The notes: a model not told the origin generated them from the letters alone. A stretch of DNA of 64,000 nucleotides from Sandaracinobacteroides hominis (GCF_016464365.1 NZ_JADCUC010000001.1:124001-188000), one strand, 5' to 3'. Positions 8,870 through 17,452 are shown, counted from the first letter of the stretch. Made by a program: numbers and translations.

Positions 8870-10144
8870 CTACCCTGCGACGGAGGACATGAGTGCAACG
8901 ACGCCCGGGTGCGGGGCAAGCGTCGACAGGCGTTCGCGGAGCGCCGGGAAGGCGTCGTCCGCGGCGGCGATGACCTGGTCGATATCGGTCTCTGTCATGG
9001 CGGCGTTGAGGAACATGTTGTGCCAGGGGTGCAGGTAGATGCCGCGGGCGAGCATTTCCTCGGCAAAGGCGAAGCCGCGGGCGAAATCCGGATCCTCTGC
9101 GTGGAGAATCTGCGGCATCTGCACCGGGCCTGTCTGCTTCAGGCTGAAGCCGTGGCGGGCGGCGCTGGTGTCCAGGCCGCGGCGCAGGCGGTTGCCGAGA
9201 TCGTTCAGACGTTCGAGATAATAGCTGTTCTCGATGCGATCGAGGGTGGCGAGCGCGGCCGCCATCGGCGCAGCGGAGAACCAGAAGCTGCCGGTGGCGT
9301 AGATTGCCTCTGCGCCTTTTCGCGCGCTGTCGCTGCCGGCGAGGAAGCTGATCGGATGGCCATTGGCGATGCATTTGCCCCAGCTGGAAAGATCCGGTGC
9401 GACTCCGAGCTTTGACCAGCTGCAATCGCGAGCGACGCGGAAGCCGGCGCGGACATCGTCGACGATGAGCAGGGCGCCGGCCCTGTCTGCCAGCGCGCGA
9501 ACGGCCCTTGCATAGTCTGCCGTCGGTTCCTCCTGATCGAAGAAGGCGTCGTGGCGGAAGGGCGAGGCGACGATAGCGGCGAGATCGGTGCCGGCCTCTG
9601 CCACGGCTGCCTCCAGGCTGGCGATATCATTGTAGAGGAAGTGGGGCAGGTGGGCGCGGTCTTCGGGCAGGGTGCCGGCCTTCACCGGCGTGCACCAGGG
9701 CGCGGAGCCATGATAGGCACCATAGGCGGTGAGCACCTTGCGGCGGCCGGTGGTGGCGCGGGCGACTTCGAGCGCCATCGTGGTGGCGTCGGTGCCGTTC
9801 TTGCAGAAGATCACCCAGTCTGCGTGCCCGATGCGGGCGGTGAGGCGTTCGGCGAGCTCGACCATCAGCGGCGAGGGGCCAGTCATGGTATCGCCAAGGC
9901 GGAGCTGGCCGATATAGGCAGCATCGATTTCGGGGTCGGCATAGCCGAAGAGGTTGGGGCCATAGGCGCACATCAGGTCGATGTAGCTGTTGCCGTCTGC
10001 ATCGCGGATGCGGGCGCCGTGGGCGCTGCTGAAGAACTGCGGGAATCCGGGTGGTAGCAGGTGGGTGGCCTGATGGCCGTACATGCCGTTTGGAATCACC
10101 CGTGCGGCACGCTCCCGCAGCGCCGTGTCAGCCCGTAGTTGCAT
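8870..10144 (-). CDS. Class III PLP-dependent aminotransferase (glutamate-1-semialdehyde-aminomutase-like)
   Basis: A 424-residue pyridoxal-phosphate enzyme of aminotransferase class III. The PLP-binding Lys is in SSWGKCIANGHPISFLAG, the Asp contacting the pyridine nitrogen is in LLIVDDVRAGFR, and the phosphate-binding turn is KNGTDATTMAL. These resemble glutamate-1-semialdehyde aminomutases more than omega-transaminases, but the usual DEV-TGFR is DDV-AGFR here, so the substrate is open; HemL activity is not claimed. ATG 10144 follows GGAACGAT-type Shine-Dalgarno sequence. The gene stands 230 bases downstream of the GH43 gene and just upstream of mgtE. Confidence 0.85.
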   Translation of the reverse strand: MQLRADTALRERAARVIPNGMYGHQATHLLPPGFPQFFSSAHGARIRDADGNSYIDLMCAYGPNLFGYADPEIDAAYIGQLRLGDTMTGPSPLMVELAERLTARIGHADWVIFCKNGTDATTMALEVARATTGRRKVLTAYGAYHGSAPWCTPVKAGTLPEDRAHLPHFLYNDIASLEAAVAEAGTDLAAIVASPFRHDAFFDQEEPTADYARAVRALADRAGALLIVDDVRAGFRVARDCSWSKLGVAPDLSSWGKCIANGHPISFLAGSDSARKGAEAIYATGSFWFSAAPMAAALATLDRIENSYYLERLNDLGNRLRRGLDTSAARHGFSLKQTGPVQMPQILHAEDPDFARGFAFAEEMLARGIYLHPWHNMFLNAAMTETDIDQVIAAADDAFPALRERLSTLAPHPGVVALMSSVAG

Positions 10145-10374
10145 ATCGTTCCTCCGCCCTGTCGTGCAATTTGGCACAGGGCGGGCGCGGCGCAAGAGGC
10201 TTCGGCAAGGGGCGTGTCAGCTGTGTGGCCGGCGGCGTTGAATCGGGCGGCGCCGTCCTTCGGGCGGCTGGCGAAGGACAACGCCGACGGGAAGCGTCGT
10301 CCAGAGCAGGGAGACGTCTGCCGAGTCCGCGAACATATTGTAAGCTTTCCGCAAATGGCGAGGCCGATCACGTC

Positions 10375-11970
10375 CTAGAGGGCGCGGAAGCGGAAATCCT
10401 TGAACTTCGCGGTGCCCTGGCCGGCTGAATAGAGGCCGGGGCGGAGCATCATGAAGCCGCCGCGCACATTGTGGTGATAGCCGGAGACTTCCATGCCGCG
10501 GTCGAAGCGCCGCCATGTTTTTCCGCCGTCGCCACTGGTATCATAAACCACGATGTGGCGATCGTTGGTGACCCGCATGCGCATCTTGCGGCCGTGCGGA
10601 TTGGCGGGGCGGCCGCGCTCTATCCCATATTGATGGGTGACGAAGCGGGCTTCGTCGAAGCCTAGGCCGCAATAGAGCTTGTCGTCGTAGAAGAGGATGA
10701 GGCCTGCGGTGCCGCCCTCTGCGATCTCTATGTCGCATTCGAACTGGTAGGCAGCGTCGCCGGCGATCAGCATGAGGGGGGAGCTGTCGGACGGAGCCTT
10801 GCCGCGAGCGTCGAGGAGGAGGGTGTTGTCGGCGACGCGGACGCGGCTTCGCTCGTCGGCGGCCGGACGGAAGAAGTTCCAGCGGGAACCGAGCGCCAAC
10901 GTGGAGAAGTCGTCGGAAAGGGGCTGGCCGTGCATGACCGCGGTGCCGCCCTTGGGCTTGGCGATGGGTTGCGAGAGGTCGCCGCCCTTCATGTGGAACC
11001 AGCCGTCGGCCGTCCATTCTATGGGATCGAGCAGGCATTGGCGGCCCAGCGTCCAGAAGCTGTTCTCATATCCGTGGTAGACCGCCCACCAGCTTCCGTC
11101 GGGGCCTTCGACCAGCGTTGCGTGGCCGCGTGACCACCAATGCTCGTCGCGGGAGATGGTACGGACAAGCGGGTTGGTGGGGTGGTTTTCCCAGGGGCCA
11201 TTGATGGATCTGGAGCGGGCAGCGACGACCATGTGGCCGGTGGGCGGGCCTGCAGTGCCGCCTACTGCGGTGATGAGATAGAAATATTCGCCGTGGCGGG
11301 TGATCTTTGGCCCTTCCGGAGCGAAGCCTTCGACGATCCAGTCGCTGGGATAGCGCCATGGGTCATAGACATGTTCGGGCTGGCCGACGGTCGATAGTCC
11401 GTCGTCTGACAATCGGATTCGGTCGCCGCCTGACAGGAAGAGCCAGCGGCTGCCGTCCTCCCCCACTGCGTGGCCGGGATCGATGTGGGTGGGGAGGTTC
11501 AGGTCCTTCGGTTCGCTCCACGGGCCGTCGATATGGTCGGCCCAGATCACCCAGCTGGTCGTTGGGTTCTTGGTGGGAATGTAGAGGTAGTAGCGGCCCT
11601 TGTGCTTGGTGAGTTCAGGCGCCCAGACGCTGCCGATATTCCTGGTGAGGGCGGCCTTGCGCGGGGTCCAGTTGATGAGGTCGCGGCTATGCCAGATGAT
11701 GAGGCCGGGGTAGGATTCGAAGGTGGAGAAGGTCATGTAATAGTCCTTGCCGTCCTTCAGGATCGTTGGATCCGGATGGTCGCCGGCGATCAGCGGGTTA
11801 AGGAAGGTATCGTTGCCGAGATCAGCAATGCGCTGATTGTCGTAGCCGCGCTTCCAGCGACTGGTGTCGGGTCCGCCGGAGAGGCGTTTTTGCGCAGAGG
11901 CTGGGGCTGCGCTGAGTGCAGCGCCGGATAGCGCGGCTAGCGTCAGGCTGTCGCGACGGGTAAAATCCAT
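10375..11970 (-). CDS. Exported glycoside hydrolase family 43 protein
   Basis: A 531-residue secreted enzyme expected to act on arabinose- or xylose-containing polysaccharide. The N-terminus MDFTRRDSLTLAALSGAALS carries a twin-arginine-like signal ending near residue 26. The five-bladed propeller of GH43 follows, with the Asp general-base region GDHPDPTILK (about 63-72), WAPEL, DPGHAVGEDG and the acid region IVEGFAPEGPKI. From about residue 350 a beta-sandwich (concanavalin-like, as in xylosidase C-terminal domains) with DDFSTLALGSRWNFFRP and YHHNVRGGFMMLRPGLYSAG completes it. No sugar transporter or receptor lies next to it, so it is an orphan. A LacI-type operator candidate sits 25 bases upstream of the start. 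Confidence 0.88.
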   Translation of the reverse strand: MDFTRRDSLTLAALSGAALSAAPASAQKRLSGGPDTSRWKRGYDNQRIADLGNDTFLNPLIAGDHPDPTILKDGKDYYMTFSTFESYPGLIIWHSRDLINWTPRKAALTRNIGSVWAPELTKHKGRYYLYIPTKNPTTSWVIWADHIDGPWSEPKDLNLPTHIDPGHAVGEDGSRWLFLSGGDRIRLSDDGLSTVGQPEHVYDPWRYPSDWIVEGFAPEGPKITRHGEYFYLITAVGGTAGPPTGHMVVAARSRSINGPWENHPTNPLVRTISRDEHWWSRGHATLVEGPDGSWWAVYHGYENSFWTLGRQCLLDPIEWTADGWFHMKGGDLSQPIAKPKGGTAVMHGQPLSDDFSTLALGSRWNFFRPAADERSRVRVADNTLLLDARGKAPSDSSPLMLIAGDAAYQFECDIEIAEGGTAGLILFYDDKLYCGLGFDEARFVTHQYGIERGRPANPHGRKMRMRVTNDRHIVVYDTSGDGGKTWRRFDRGMEVSGYHHNVRGGFMMLRPGLYSAGQGTAKFKDFRFRAL

Positions 11971-11993
11971 AGGTAACTCTCCCTCGTGGCTTT

Positions 11994-12010
11994 AAGTAAC
12001 CGGTGTCATT
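11994..12010. promoter_or_regulatory. Candidate LacI-family operator upstream of the GH43 gene
   Basis: The sequence AAGTAACCGGTGTCATT contains a CG-centred palindromic core ACCGGT with the half TGACACCGGT in the orientation of the GH43 gene. Such TGACACCGGT halves are common in operators of LacI regulators of plant-polymer use in Proteobacteria. It is 24-40 bases upstream of the start codon. The outer arms are only partly symmetric. Confidence 0.4.
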
Positions 12011-12042
12011 TTCGCGTGGAAGCCGATTCCTGGTTTTGCCGA

Positions 12043-12636
12043 CTAAGGGTAGGCTGGCTTCAGCTGCACGTCTGCCGTTTCTAGGTGCTTCAGCAGGCTG
12101 ATCCGGTAGCGACTGGGCCACCAGGCGTAGAGCAGCAGGTCGAGCGGATGCCAAAGACCGACCCAGCCGGCGATGACTAGGCTTTCGCGCAGCAAGGTCT
12201 GCACGAAGGAGGGGAGGGCGTTGAGGTAATCCACCAGCGCGGCGAGGGTCAGGCAGGCGATGAGGAACAGCCCACCCATCCGGAGCGACTGGCGGGTTTC
12301 GCGGCCGAGGAAGTGCAGGCTTTCCTGTTCTTCCGCGATGCGTGTGGCGGCATAGGCGGCAAGTGCGCTGGCGACCTGAGCGCGGGTGTCGGTGGAGATC
12401 TGATCGGCCGGAAGCTGGATGCTGAGACGAAGCTGGTGGGACTTGGGCAGACGGGCGCGCTTCAGTCGCTGAAGCACGGCCTCCACGCCGCTTTGCGTGG
12501 AAAAGCTGCCGTTCAGCGGATCGAGCTCTGGCTGCCGAAAGAGATGGTCGAGATCGCGGAGGGTAAGATCCATCGACCTGCAATCGGAGGCTGGGGAGAG
12601 CTGGACCGGGGGAATCGGCATGGAAGGCTCCGGCAA
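12043..12636 (-). CDS. Small membrane protein of unknown function
   Basis: A 197-residue protein I cannot assign to a named family. Residues 1-110 look soluble; an amphipathic stretch SHQLRLSIQLPADQ is followed by helical AQVASALAAYAATRIAEEQE. Two membrane segments follow at about 117-136 (GGLFLIACLTLAALVDYL) and 148-172 (LVIAGWVGLWHPLDLLLYAWW). The WVGLWxPLDLLLY-WWP ending and a closing ADVQLKP occur in other hypothetical bacterial membrane proteins. Starts at codons 6 or 22 are also possible. It lies alone between the GH43 gene and the compositionally distinct block. Confidence 0.7.
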   Translation of the reverse strand: MPEPSMPIPPVQLSPASDCRSMDLTLRDLDHLFRQPELDPLNGSFSTQSGVEAVLQRLKRARLPKSHQLRLSIQLPADQISTDTRAQVASALAAYAATRIAEEQESLHFLGRETRQSLRMGGLFLIACLTLAALVDYLNALPSFVQTLLRESLVIAGWVGLWHPLDLLLYAWWPSRYRISLLKHLETADVQLKPAYP

Positions 12637-13078
12637 ATCAGGACGTAGCAGGGTTGCCCGCTATAGGACGTGGCTGCCCGAGCACGTCAACAGGGAGCGG
12701 CACGCAGGGCCACCCGAGCTAATGCGAAGCGTGCGGGGCGCCCCCAAATCAAACGGCGCGCAAGGCCGACTGGCCGCCTAGCCAATGCAAGGCGTGTGGG
12801 CGAAGTCCGCCAAACAATATGGTGCGCTCGAGAGGCTGCTAACCGTTGTCCGAGCCCAGTATCACGGCCGACGGCGTGATTTTGGCATTGGCGGCTACGG
12901 AGCTGGAGCGCCTTGAGCCTGTAACGCTCCTAACGCGAGGACAACCACACGGGCTTGTAGTGATCTCGCCCGCTCCAGACATCTCGCCAGCCCAGGTCGA
13001 CAATGGACGGGCAATCTTTATTGCGAAGCGTTCGCAATTATGTCATGCAATGGCCAACCATAGGAGACTGTCGACGAT
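12637..13078. other. 442-base gap with a decayed duplication and a short open frame
   Basis: No gene is certain. Bases 12700-12738 and 12756-12801 are diverged copies of one element: both contain GCRCGCARGGCC followed by AGCYAATGCRARGCGTG. A TTG-started open frame from 12846 to 13166 would encode about 106 residues (SEPSITADGVILALAATELE at its start), with no family match, and its second half overlaps the next gene in another frame. A perfect palindrome at 13021-13037 is listed separately. Confidence 0.45.
13021..13037. promoter_or_regulatory. Perfect 7-3-7 dyad, candidate Fur-type iron box
   Basis: TTGCGAA, GCG, TTCGCAA: both arms are fully complementary. The form agrees with alphaproteobacterial Fur-family boxes of the TGCGAAT-N-ATTCGCA kind except at the three central bases. 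It lies 42 bases before the start of the two-gene operon at 13079, where an operator is expected. A near-identical dyad is found in front of the sigma-factor gene at 16710. Confidence 0.55.
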
Positions 13079-13552
13079 GTGGCCTTCATATTGCCGATCG
13101 AGGACGAGGCTGCCACGGGCGAGACTGGATGTGCCAGGCCCAGGCGATTCCGGAACGCCGTCATGAGGGACGCGCCTTGGGATCGGCTCCCGGCGGCGAA
13201 TCAGCTTGTCGTGGCCGTTGCCCGCCGCTGGCGCGCGGCACGCAATTCCGGAGAGATCGCCCAGCCGCATATTTCGGCACTTCTGACTGGCGATGATTGC
13301 GCCGTGCTCTCGCCGGTTTTCGATAGCCTGTTGACGTTGTTTGAAGCTGCTTTGGGGCGACCAGTCGCCGTGGGCACGGCGATCCCGCTTTCCGATGATG
13401 AATCGCTGCTGCTGGGCCTGCTGGACGGATCGAAGCGCCGCCGCGCCTGCATCGAATGCAACGAGGGTGCCGCAAACGCACTGGACTGTGCCCTCTGCTC
13501 GACACGCATCATGATGGCGCTGGCAATACCCGCGCGCCACACGGTGCATTGA
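13079..13552 (+). CDS. Unknown protein with paired CxxC motifs, first gene of a two-gene operon
   Basis: A 157-residue mostly helical protein of no family I recognise. Visible features are LPAANQLVVAVARRWRAAR (a basic helix), a middle part LLTLFEAALGRPVAVG, and two CxxC pairs near the C-terminus (CIEC, then ten residues on, CALC) that could bind zinc or another metal. The GTG start at 13079 follows AGGAG at a long 12-base spacing; ATG at 13163 (MRDAPWDRLP) is an alternative. The stop overlaps the start of the next gene (TGATG), so the two are translationally coupled and probably act together. A candidate iron box precedes it. Confidence 0.6.
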   Translation: MAFILPIEDEAATGETGCARPRRFRNAVMRDAPWDRLPAANQLVVAVARRWRAARNSGEIAQPHISALLTGDDCAVLSPVFDSLLTLFEAALGRPVAVGTAIPLSDDESLLLGLLDGSKRRRACIECNEGAANALDCALCSTRIMMALAIPARHTVH

Positions 13553-14550
13553 TGGAGACGCGAATCAACAGCGTCGAGGCACTCGAGGCCGTCATTGGCA
13601 AAACACCACCCCCCGTCCAGCTGAAGGTGATTGATCATCTCGACGACGGAGCGCTGCGCTGGCTCGCTGTATCTCCCCTGATGTTCGCGGGATTTGGCGA
13701 GGGCGCATCGCTGGCCATCACGGTTGGCGGGGGTGCCCGGGGCTTCGCCTGCGGCGACGCCCACAGCCTTCGACTTCCCTTGGCCGCACTCGACAATCCC
13801 GTGTTTGCCTGCCCCGGATCAGCGGTTGGTGCACTGTTCCTTGCACCAGGGATCGGCGAGACGCTGCGCATCAACGGCCGGGTGGCGGAGGTGCAAGAGG
13901 GCAACGCCATCGTCGCGGTCGACGAATGCTACGTACACTGCGCAAAGGCGCTCATCCGTTCGAGCTTCTGGTCCAGCCAACCTGCCGATGCGCCGACTGA
14001 CGTCGACGCCTTCGTTGCGGCGAGCAGGTTCATGGCACTGGCAACCGTCGATTCAGAGGGCAGGGCCGATCTCAGCCCAAAGGGAGATCCGGCGGGCAGC
14101 ATGGCTCGGATCAATGGCGGCAATCTCTGGTTCGCCGAACGCCCCGGCAACCGCCGCGCCGATAGCTTTCGCAATATCATCGCCCAGCCGCGCATTACCG
14201 CTGCCCTGCTGATTCCGGGATCGAGTCGCATAGGCATACTTGCGGGCAACGCGCGGCTCACCACCGAAGAGGCCATGCGCAGGACCTTTACGCATCAGGG
14301 CAAGACCCCGCTCCTTGCAACCTGTGTCGAGGATCTGACATTGGAGTTCCGCCACAGCCCTGCGCTGGAGCGGGCGGGGTTATGGCCGGTGACGCCGGTG
14401 AAAGACATCAACCCTGCGCAGATGTTAGTCGCCCATGTGAAGGCGAACAGAGACAAAGGGGTAGGGGCCAGACTGGCGGGCACAGTGATGTCTATCCCCG
14501 GGCTGATGCAGAAGGGACTCGACAAGGACTACCGGGACAATCTCTATTGA
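13552..14550 (+). CDS. Tandem FMN-binding split-barrel (pyridoxamine-phosphate-oxidase-like) protein
   Basis: A 332-residue protein with two PNPOx-like split barrels. The first (about 15-145) has ALFLAPGIGETLRINGR and ECYVHCAKALIRSSFW, typical of the MSMEG_1061-type FMN-dependent flavoproteins. The second (about 150-290) has FMALATVDSEGRADLSPKGD, LWFAERPGNRRADSFRNII and GSSRIGILAGNARL. The C-terminus is basic and ends GLDKDYRDNLY. Such flavoproteins include F420/FMN oxidoreductases and, in the HugZ/HutZ group, haem-degrading enzymes; haem use here is only a suggestion from the nearby haem-type receptor and shared operator. It is coupled to the CxxC protein gene upstream. Confidence 0.8.
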   Translation: METRINSVEALEAVIGKTPPPVQLKVIDHLDDGALRWLAVSPLMFAGFGEGASLAITVGGGARGFACGDAHSLRLPLAALDNPVFACPGSAVGALFLAPGIGETLRINGRVAEVQEGNAIVAVDECYVHCAKALIRSSFWSSQPADAPTDVDAFVAASRFMALATVDSEGRADLSPKGDPAGSMARINGGNLWFAERPGNRRADSFRNIIAQPRITAALLIPGSSRIGILAGNARLTTEEAMRRTFTHQGKTPLLATCVEDLTLEFRHSPALERAGLWPVTPVKDINPAQMLVAHVKANRDKGVGARLAGTVMSIPGLMQKGLDKDYRDNLY

Positions 14551-15108
14551 AAGCCGTGCCGACTACGGTCGCCTGCTCAATGGCTGGGTGTCGAGAATAT
14601 GTGGGAAGGGCCCATCTGATGCACAGTGGTGAAGGGAGACGGCCTCCACCGACTGGGCTGACTCGTGAGCCATCAACAGCCATTCCCGGAACTAGCCCTA
14701 TGTTCATCAACGGCACGGGCTTGGTACTTGAGATCGGACAAGGACGGCTAGTTGATGCGTATAGGACTCGCTTCATCCTCAGGCACCTCAGCCATAATCT
14801 TTCCTCGGACCGTCACGGTTATCTCCGCGGGAGACGGCTCTAACGAAAATGGACCTGATCCAAGATCTTCGTTACGACAAGCGAGGAGCGACAGGGTGCG
14901 TTAGAATACCACGACATATTGTGTGACCAGATCCGAAAACTGGTTTGGAATAGAAATCGACATTCCTCGGCTGGCTCGAATGGCAAGGTAAGTCTCAAAC
15001 AGAAAGCCTCTGGAAAACCGGAGCCAATCCTCGCCAGTATGGACAGGACTTTGTAGTCCAGCCACGTAGTTGCAGGCGTTGAACTTCCTCTAAACTGTGG
15101 AGAATGCT
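14551..15108. other. 558-base gap, no gene recognised
   Basis: Base composition is visibly less GC-rich than the flanking core genome. Open frames here are short and lack motifs. Small inverted repeats occur (TCTCC-GCG-GGAGA near 14821-14833; GGACT-TTGT-AGTCC at 15046-15059). The last 15 bases carry the ribosome binding site of the amidase gene. It could be a remnant of a mobile element, but no transposase or integrase fragment was identified. Confidence 0.45.
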
Positions 15109-16200
15109 GTGAAACCTCTTGCTGCTTCGTTCGCGAAAGCCATGTGTGCGGTCGGACTTGGGGCGATCGGCCTCTCGCCTGCCGCCGCTTGCACCCGTGC
15201 GGTCTATTTCGGAATCGACGACACCGTGATCACCGGCCGGTCCATGGACTGGGCGGAAGACATGCACACCAACCTCTGGGCCTTTCCGCGGGGGATCAGC
15301 CGCACTGGACAGGCCGGTGCGAACACGCCGAAATGGACTTCGAAGTACGGCAGTGTTGTCGCGTCCGGATATGAGCTCGGTTCTGCCGACGGCATGAACG
15401 AGAAGGGCCTGGTCGCGAACATGCTTTTCCTCGCGGAGTCGGATTACGGCACCACCGGGGGCAAGCCAGCCTTGTCGATGGCGCTATGGGCGCAATATGT
15501 GCTCGACAACTTCGCAACCGTCAGCGAGGCAGTCGCGGTGCTCGAAACGGAGCCGTTCCGCGTTGTCACAGACGTACTTCCCAACGGCAAGACCGCGCAA
15601 CTCCACCTCGCCATCTCGGACTCCAGCGGGGATTCCGCCATATTCGAGTATATCGGCGGCAAGCTCGTGATCCATCACGGCAAGCAATACCGCGTCCTCA
15701 CAAATTCGCCGACTTACGATCAGCAACTCGCGCTGAATACATATTGGCAGGAAATCGGCGGGCTTACCTTCCTGCCCGGCACCAATCGAGCGGCAGACCG
15801 CTTTGCCCGAGCTTCATTTCTGATCGAGGCAATCCCGACGGGCGTCGCCCCGGGTTATATCAATGCCGTGCCGGGCCACAGCTACCAGAACCAGGCTGCC
15901 GCCAGCGTTCTCAGCGTCATCCGCTCCGTTTCGGTGCCGCTGGGCATCACCACGCCAGGTTCCCCGAACATCGCGTCGACGATCTGGCGGACGGTCGCTG
16001 ACCAGAAGAACAAGGTTTACTTCTTCGACAGCGCCACCAGCCCCAACAGCTTCTGGGTGCCACTTGCCGACCTCGATTTTGCAAAAGGCAGGCCGGTGAA
16101 AAAGCTGACCGTCGCCGGGGGGAAAGTATATGTGGGCAATGTCGCGAAGGAATTTGTGCCGGCAGAACCCTTCAAGTTCATGACTGTTGACGTGAAGTAA
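15109..16200 (+). CDS. Exported choloylglycine-hydrolase-family amidase (Ntn hydrolase)
   Basis: A 363-residue periplasmic or secreted linear-amide hydrolase of the bile-salt hydrolase / penicillin V acylase family. The signal peptide ends AAA just before Cys-Thr-Arg, so cleavage would expose the catalytic N-terminal Cys at about residue 28. Family motifs are GRSMDWAEDM, ADGMNEKGLVANML and VLTNSPTYDQQL. Gram-negative members cleave penicillin V or N-acyl homoserine lactones; the substrate here is unknown. GTG 15109 was chosen because GGAG lies six bases upstream; GTG 15097 is in frame but lacks a site. A strong stem-loop follows the stop. Confidence 0.85.
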   Translation: MKPLAASFAKAMCAVGLGAIGLSPAAACTRAVYFGIDDTVITGRSMDWAEDMHTNLWAFPRGISRTGQAGANTPKWTSKYGSVVASGYELGSADGMNEKGLVANMLFLAESDYGTTGGKPALSMALWAQYVLDNFATVSEAVAVLETEPFRVVTDVLPNGKTAQLHLAISDSSGDSAIFEYIGGKLVIHHGKQYRVLTNSPTYDQQLALNTYWQEIGGLTFLPGTNRAADRFARASFLIEAIPTGVAPGYINAVPGHSYQNQAAASVLSVIRSVSVPLGITTPGSPNIASTIWRTVADQKNKVYFFDSATSPNSFWVPLADLDFAKGRPVKKLTVAGGKVYVGNVAKEFVPAEPFKFMTVDVK

Positions 16201-16230
16201 GCTGCCGCAAGGCGGCCATCGCTACCCGTA

Positions 16231-16275
16231 TCGACCATGCCGGCAAGGCACAGATTGCCCTGCTGGCATGGTCGA
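16231..16275. terminator. Long stem-loop after the amidase gene
   Basis: TCGACCATGCCGGCA at 16231-16245 pairs with TGCTGGCATGGTCGA at 16261-16275 (14 of 15 Watson-Crick, the other a G-U on one strand), with a 15-base loop. No T-run follows, so it may be a rho-assisted terminator, an mRNA-stabilising hairpin or a repeat element. Confidence 0.45.
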
Positions 16276-16709
16276 AACTGTGTGGTCGACTGACTACCGC
16301 CATGCCCCGTCATGGGCTATCGCTGATTTGACCTGTCGACGCCTCGCAAGAAGAACTTGAAGAACGCAGAGCTGCCAGTTCGCGAGCGCAAGAGGGTCGC
16401 GCTCGAGACCGCCGACTTTTCCGACATTCATGCTCGGCCTCGGTAGTCCCAATACCCTTCGTCCGTTCAGGGTTATAGGTGTTTCCCCGCCCAATCGGGG
16501 AGACAGTTTCCTCAAACTTCGATGGGCTCTGACCGCATCAGCGAATCACCGGCATCGATACCGGGATAGCGAATCAAATTCCCACGCCTGCTACGGCCGA
16601 GCAGGATATGCGCTGCCCGCAATATGCACGGCGCCATGTCTCCCGGATTGGCCTCTGCCCTTGATGGCCAGAGCGTCTTGTATCCCAGTATTTCATTGGG
16701 TATCTATTG

Positions 16710-16726
16710 TTGCGAATAAATCGCAA
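16710..16726. promoter_or_regulatory. Candidate Fur-type iron box upstream of the ECF sigma gene
   Basis: TTGCGAATAAATCGCAA: read as 7-1-7 the inner part is TGCGAAT-A-AATCGCA, one mismatch from a perfect dyad of the alphaproteobacterial Fur type. It lies 75 bases upstream of the proposed sigma-factor start, in an AT-rich promoter-like stretch. Iron control of ECF/FecR/receptor systems through Fur is well established. Confidence 0.6.
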
Positions 16727-16801
16727 TAAATCCCGTTCTTCGATCCGTTGCGGATGCCAGGGCATGGAAGGTTTCCCGCTGCGTTTCGAAAAGTGTCAAC
16801 G

Positions 16802-17326
16802 GTGAAGCCCGAGCCTGCCGCGATGCGGTCCTTCATGGCGCATCGGGCGATGCTGACCGATTATGCGGCGAAAGTCGTGGGGGATCGGGTGCAGGCCGAG
16901 GATATCGTGCAGGAGGCCTGGCTGTCGTTGACCGCGCGGCCAGCGGGCGCCGATGTGCGCAATCCTCTGGGGTATCTGCACAGGATGGTCCGCAATCTTG
17001 CCATCGATGCGTTGCGTCGGAAAGCGCGGGAAAGCCGGTTTAGCGGCGGCGACATGGATGTGGCCGAGCGCATGGTGGCAGATGGGCAGGCATCGCCCGA
17101 AGCTGCGCTGTCTGCCCGCCGGGATCTGGCTTGCGTGCTCGATGTTCTGCAGGGCCTGCCCGAGCGGCAGCGGATCGCCATCGAGATGTATCGCTTCGGT
17201 GGCCACAAGCTGCGCGAGATCGCCGATCATCTCGGCGTGTCGGTTGCATTGGTCCATCTGCTCGTCTCGGAAGGGCTTGCAATATGCGCCGATCGCTGCG
17301 GCCTCAGTAGGCCGAACTCAGGATGA
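16802..17326 (+). CDS. FecI-type ECF RNA polymerase sigma factor
   Basis: A sigma factor of about 174 residues predicted to transcribe the receptor gene downstream. Region 2 is seen in YAAKVVGDRVQAEDIVQEAW and NPLGYLHRMVRNLAIDALRR; region 4 in LPERQRIAIEMYRFGGHKLR and REIADHLGVSVALVHLLVSE. The family is the iron-starvation group (FecI, HasI, FpvI), usually activated by an anti-sigma and a receptor signalling domain. The start is uncertain: GTG 16802, ATG 16826 or ATG 16838 all leave region 2 intact. The anti-sigma gene follows 126 bases downstream, and a candidate Fur box precedes it. Confidence 0.88.
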   Translation: MKPEPAAMRSFMAHRAMLTDYAAKVVGDRVQAEDIVQEAWLSLTARPAGADVRNPLGYLHRMVRNLAIDALRRKARESRFSGGDMDVAERMVADGQASPEAALSARRDLACVLDVLQGLPERQRIAIEMYRFGGHKLREIADHLGVSVALVHLLVSEGLAICADRCGLSRPNSG

Positions 17327-17452
17327 AAATTCATCATCTGAAAAAGCGCCCGGCCCAAACGTCTGACTGGCGTGAGGATTCCACCGCTTTCCTTTCTGCA
17401 GAGCCCAAGCGGGCGGCCACGGCTGCGGATCGTCGCGCGGCAGGAGCCGCCC

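Larger units (their letters stand above)
16201..16801. other. 601-base gap with a strong stem-loop and an iron-box candidate
   Basis: No gene is convincing. Contents from left to right: a 15-base inverted repeat right after the amidase gene (16231-16275), a six-pair hairpin TCCCCG / CGGGGA at 16484-16501, and the dyad at 16710-16726 in front of the sigma-factor gene. The rest has no recognisable feature. Confidence 0.5.

Noticed and set aside
14382-14843. Possible gene across the end of the flavoprotein gene and the gap after it
   Set aside because: The first third is a frame shadow and the rest has no motif or start signal; treated as non-coding.
14551-14850. Group II intron or retroelement remnant
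   Set aside because: I looked for a domain V hairpin and reverse-transcriptase motifs on both strands and found none that fit.
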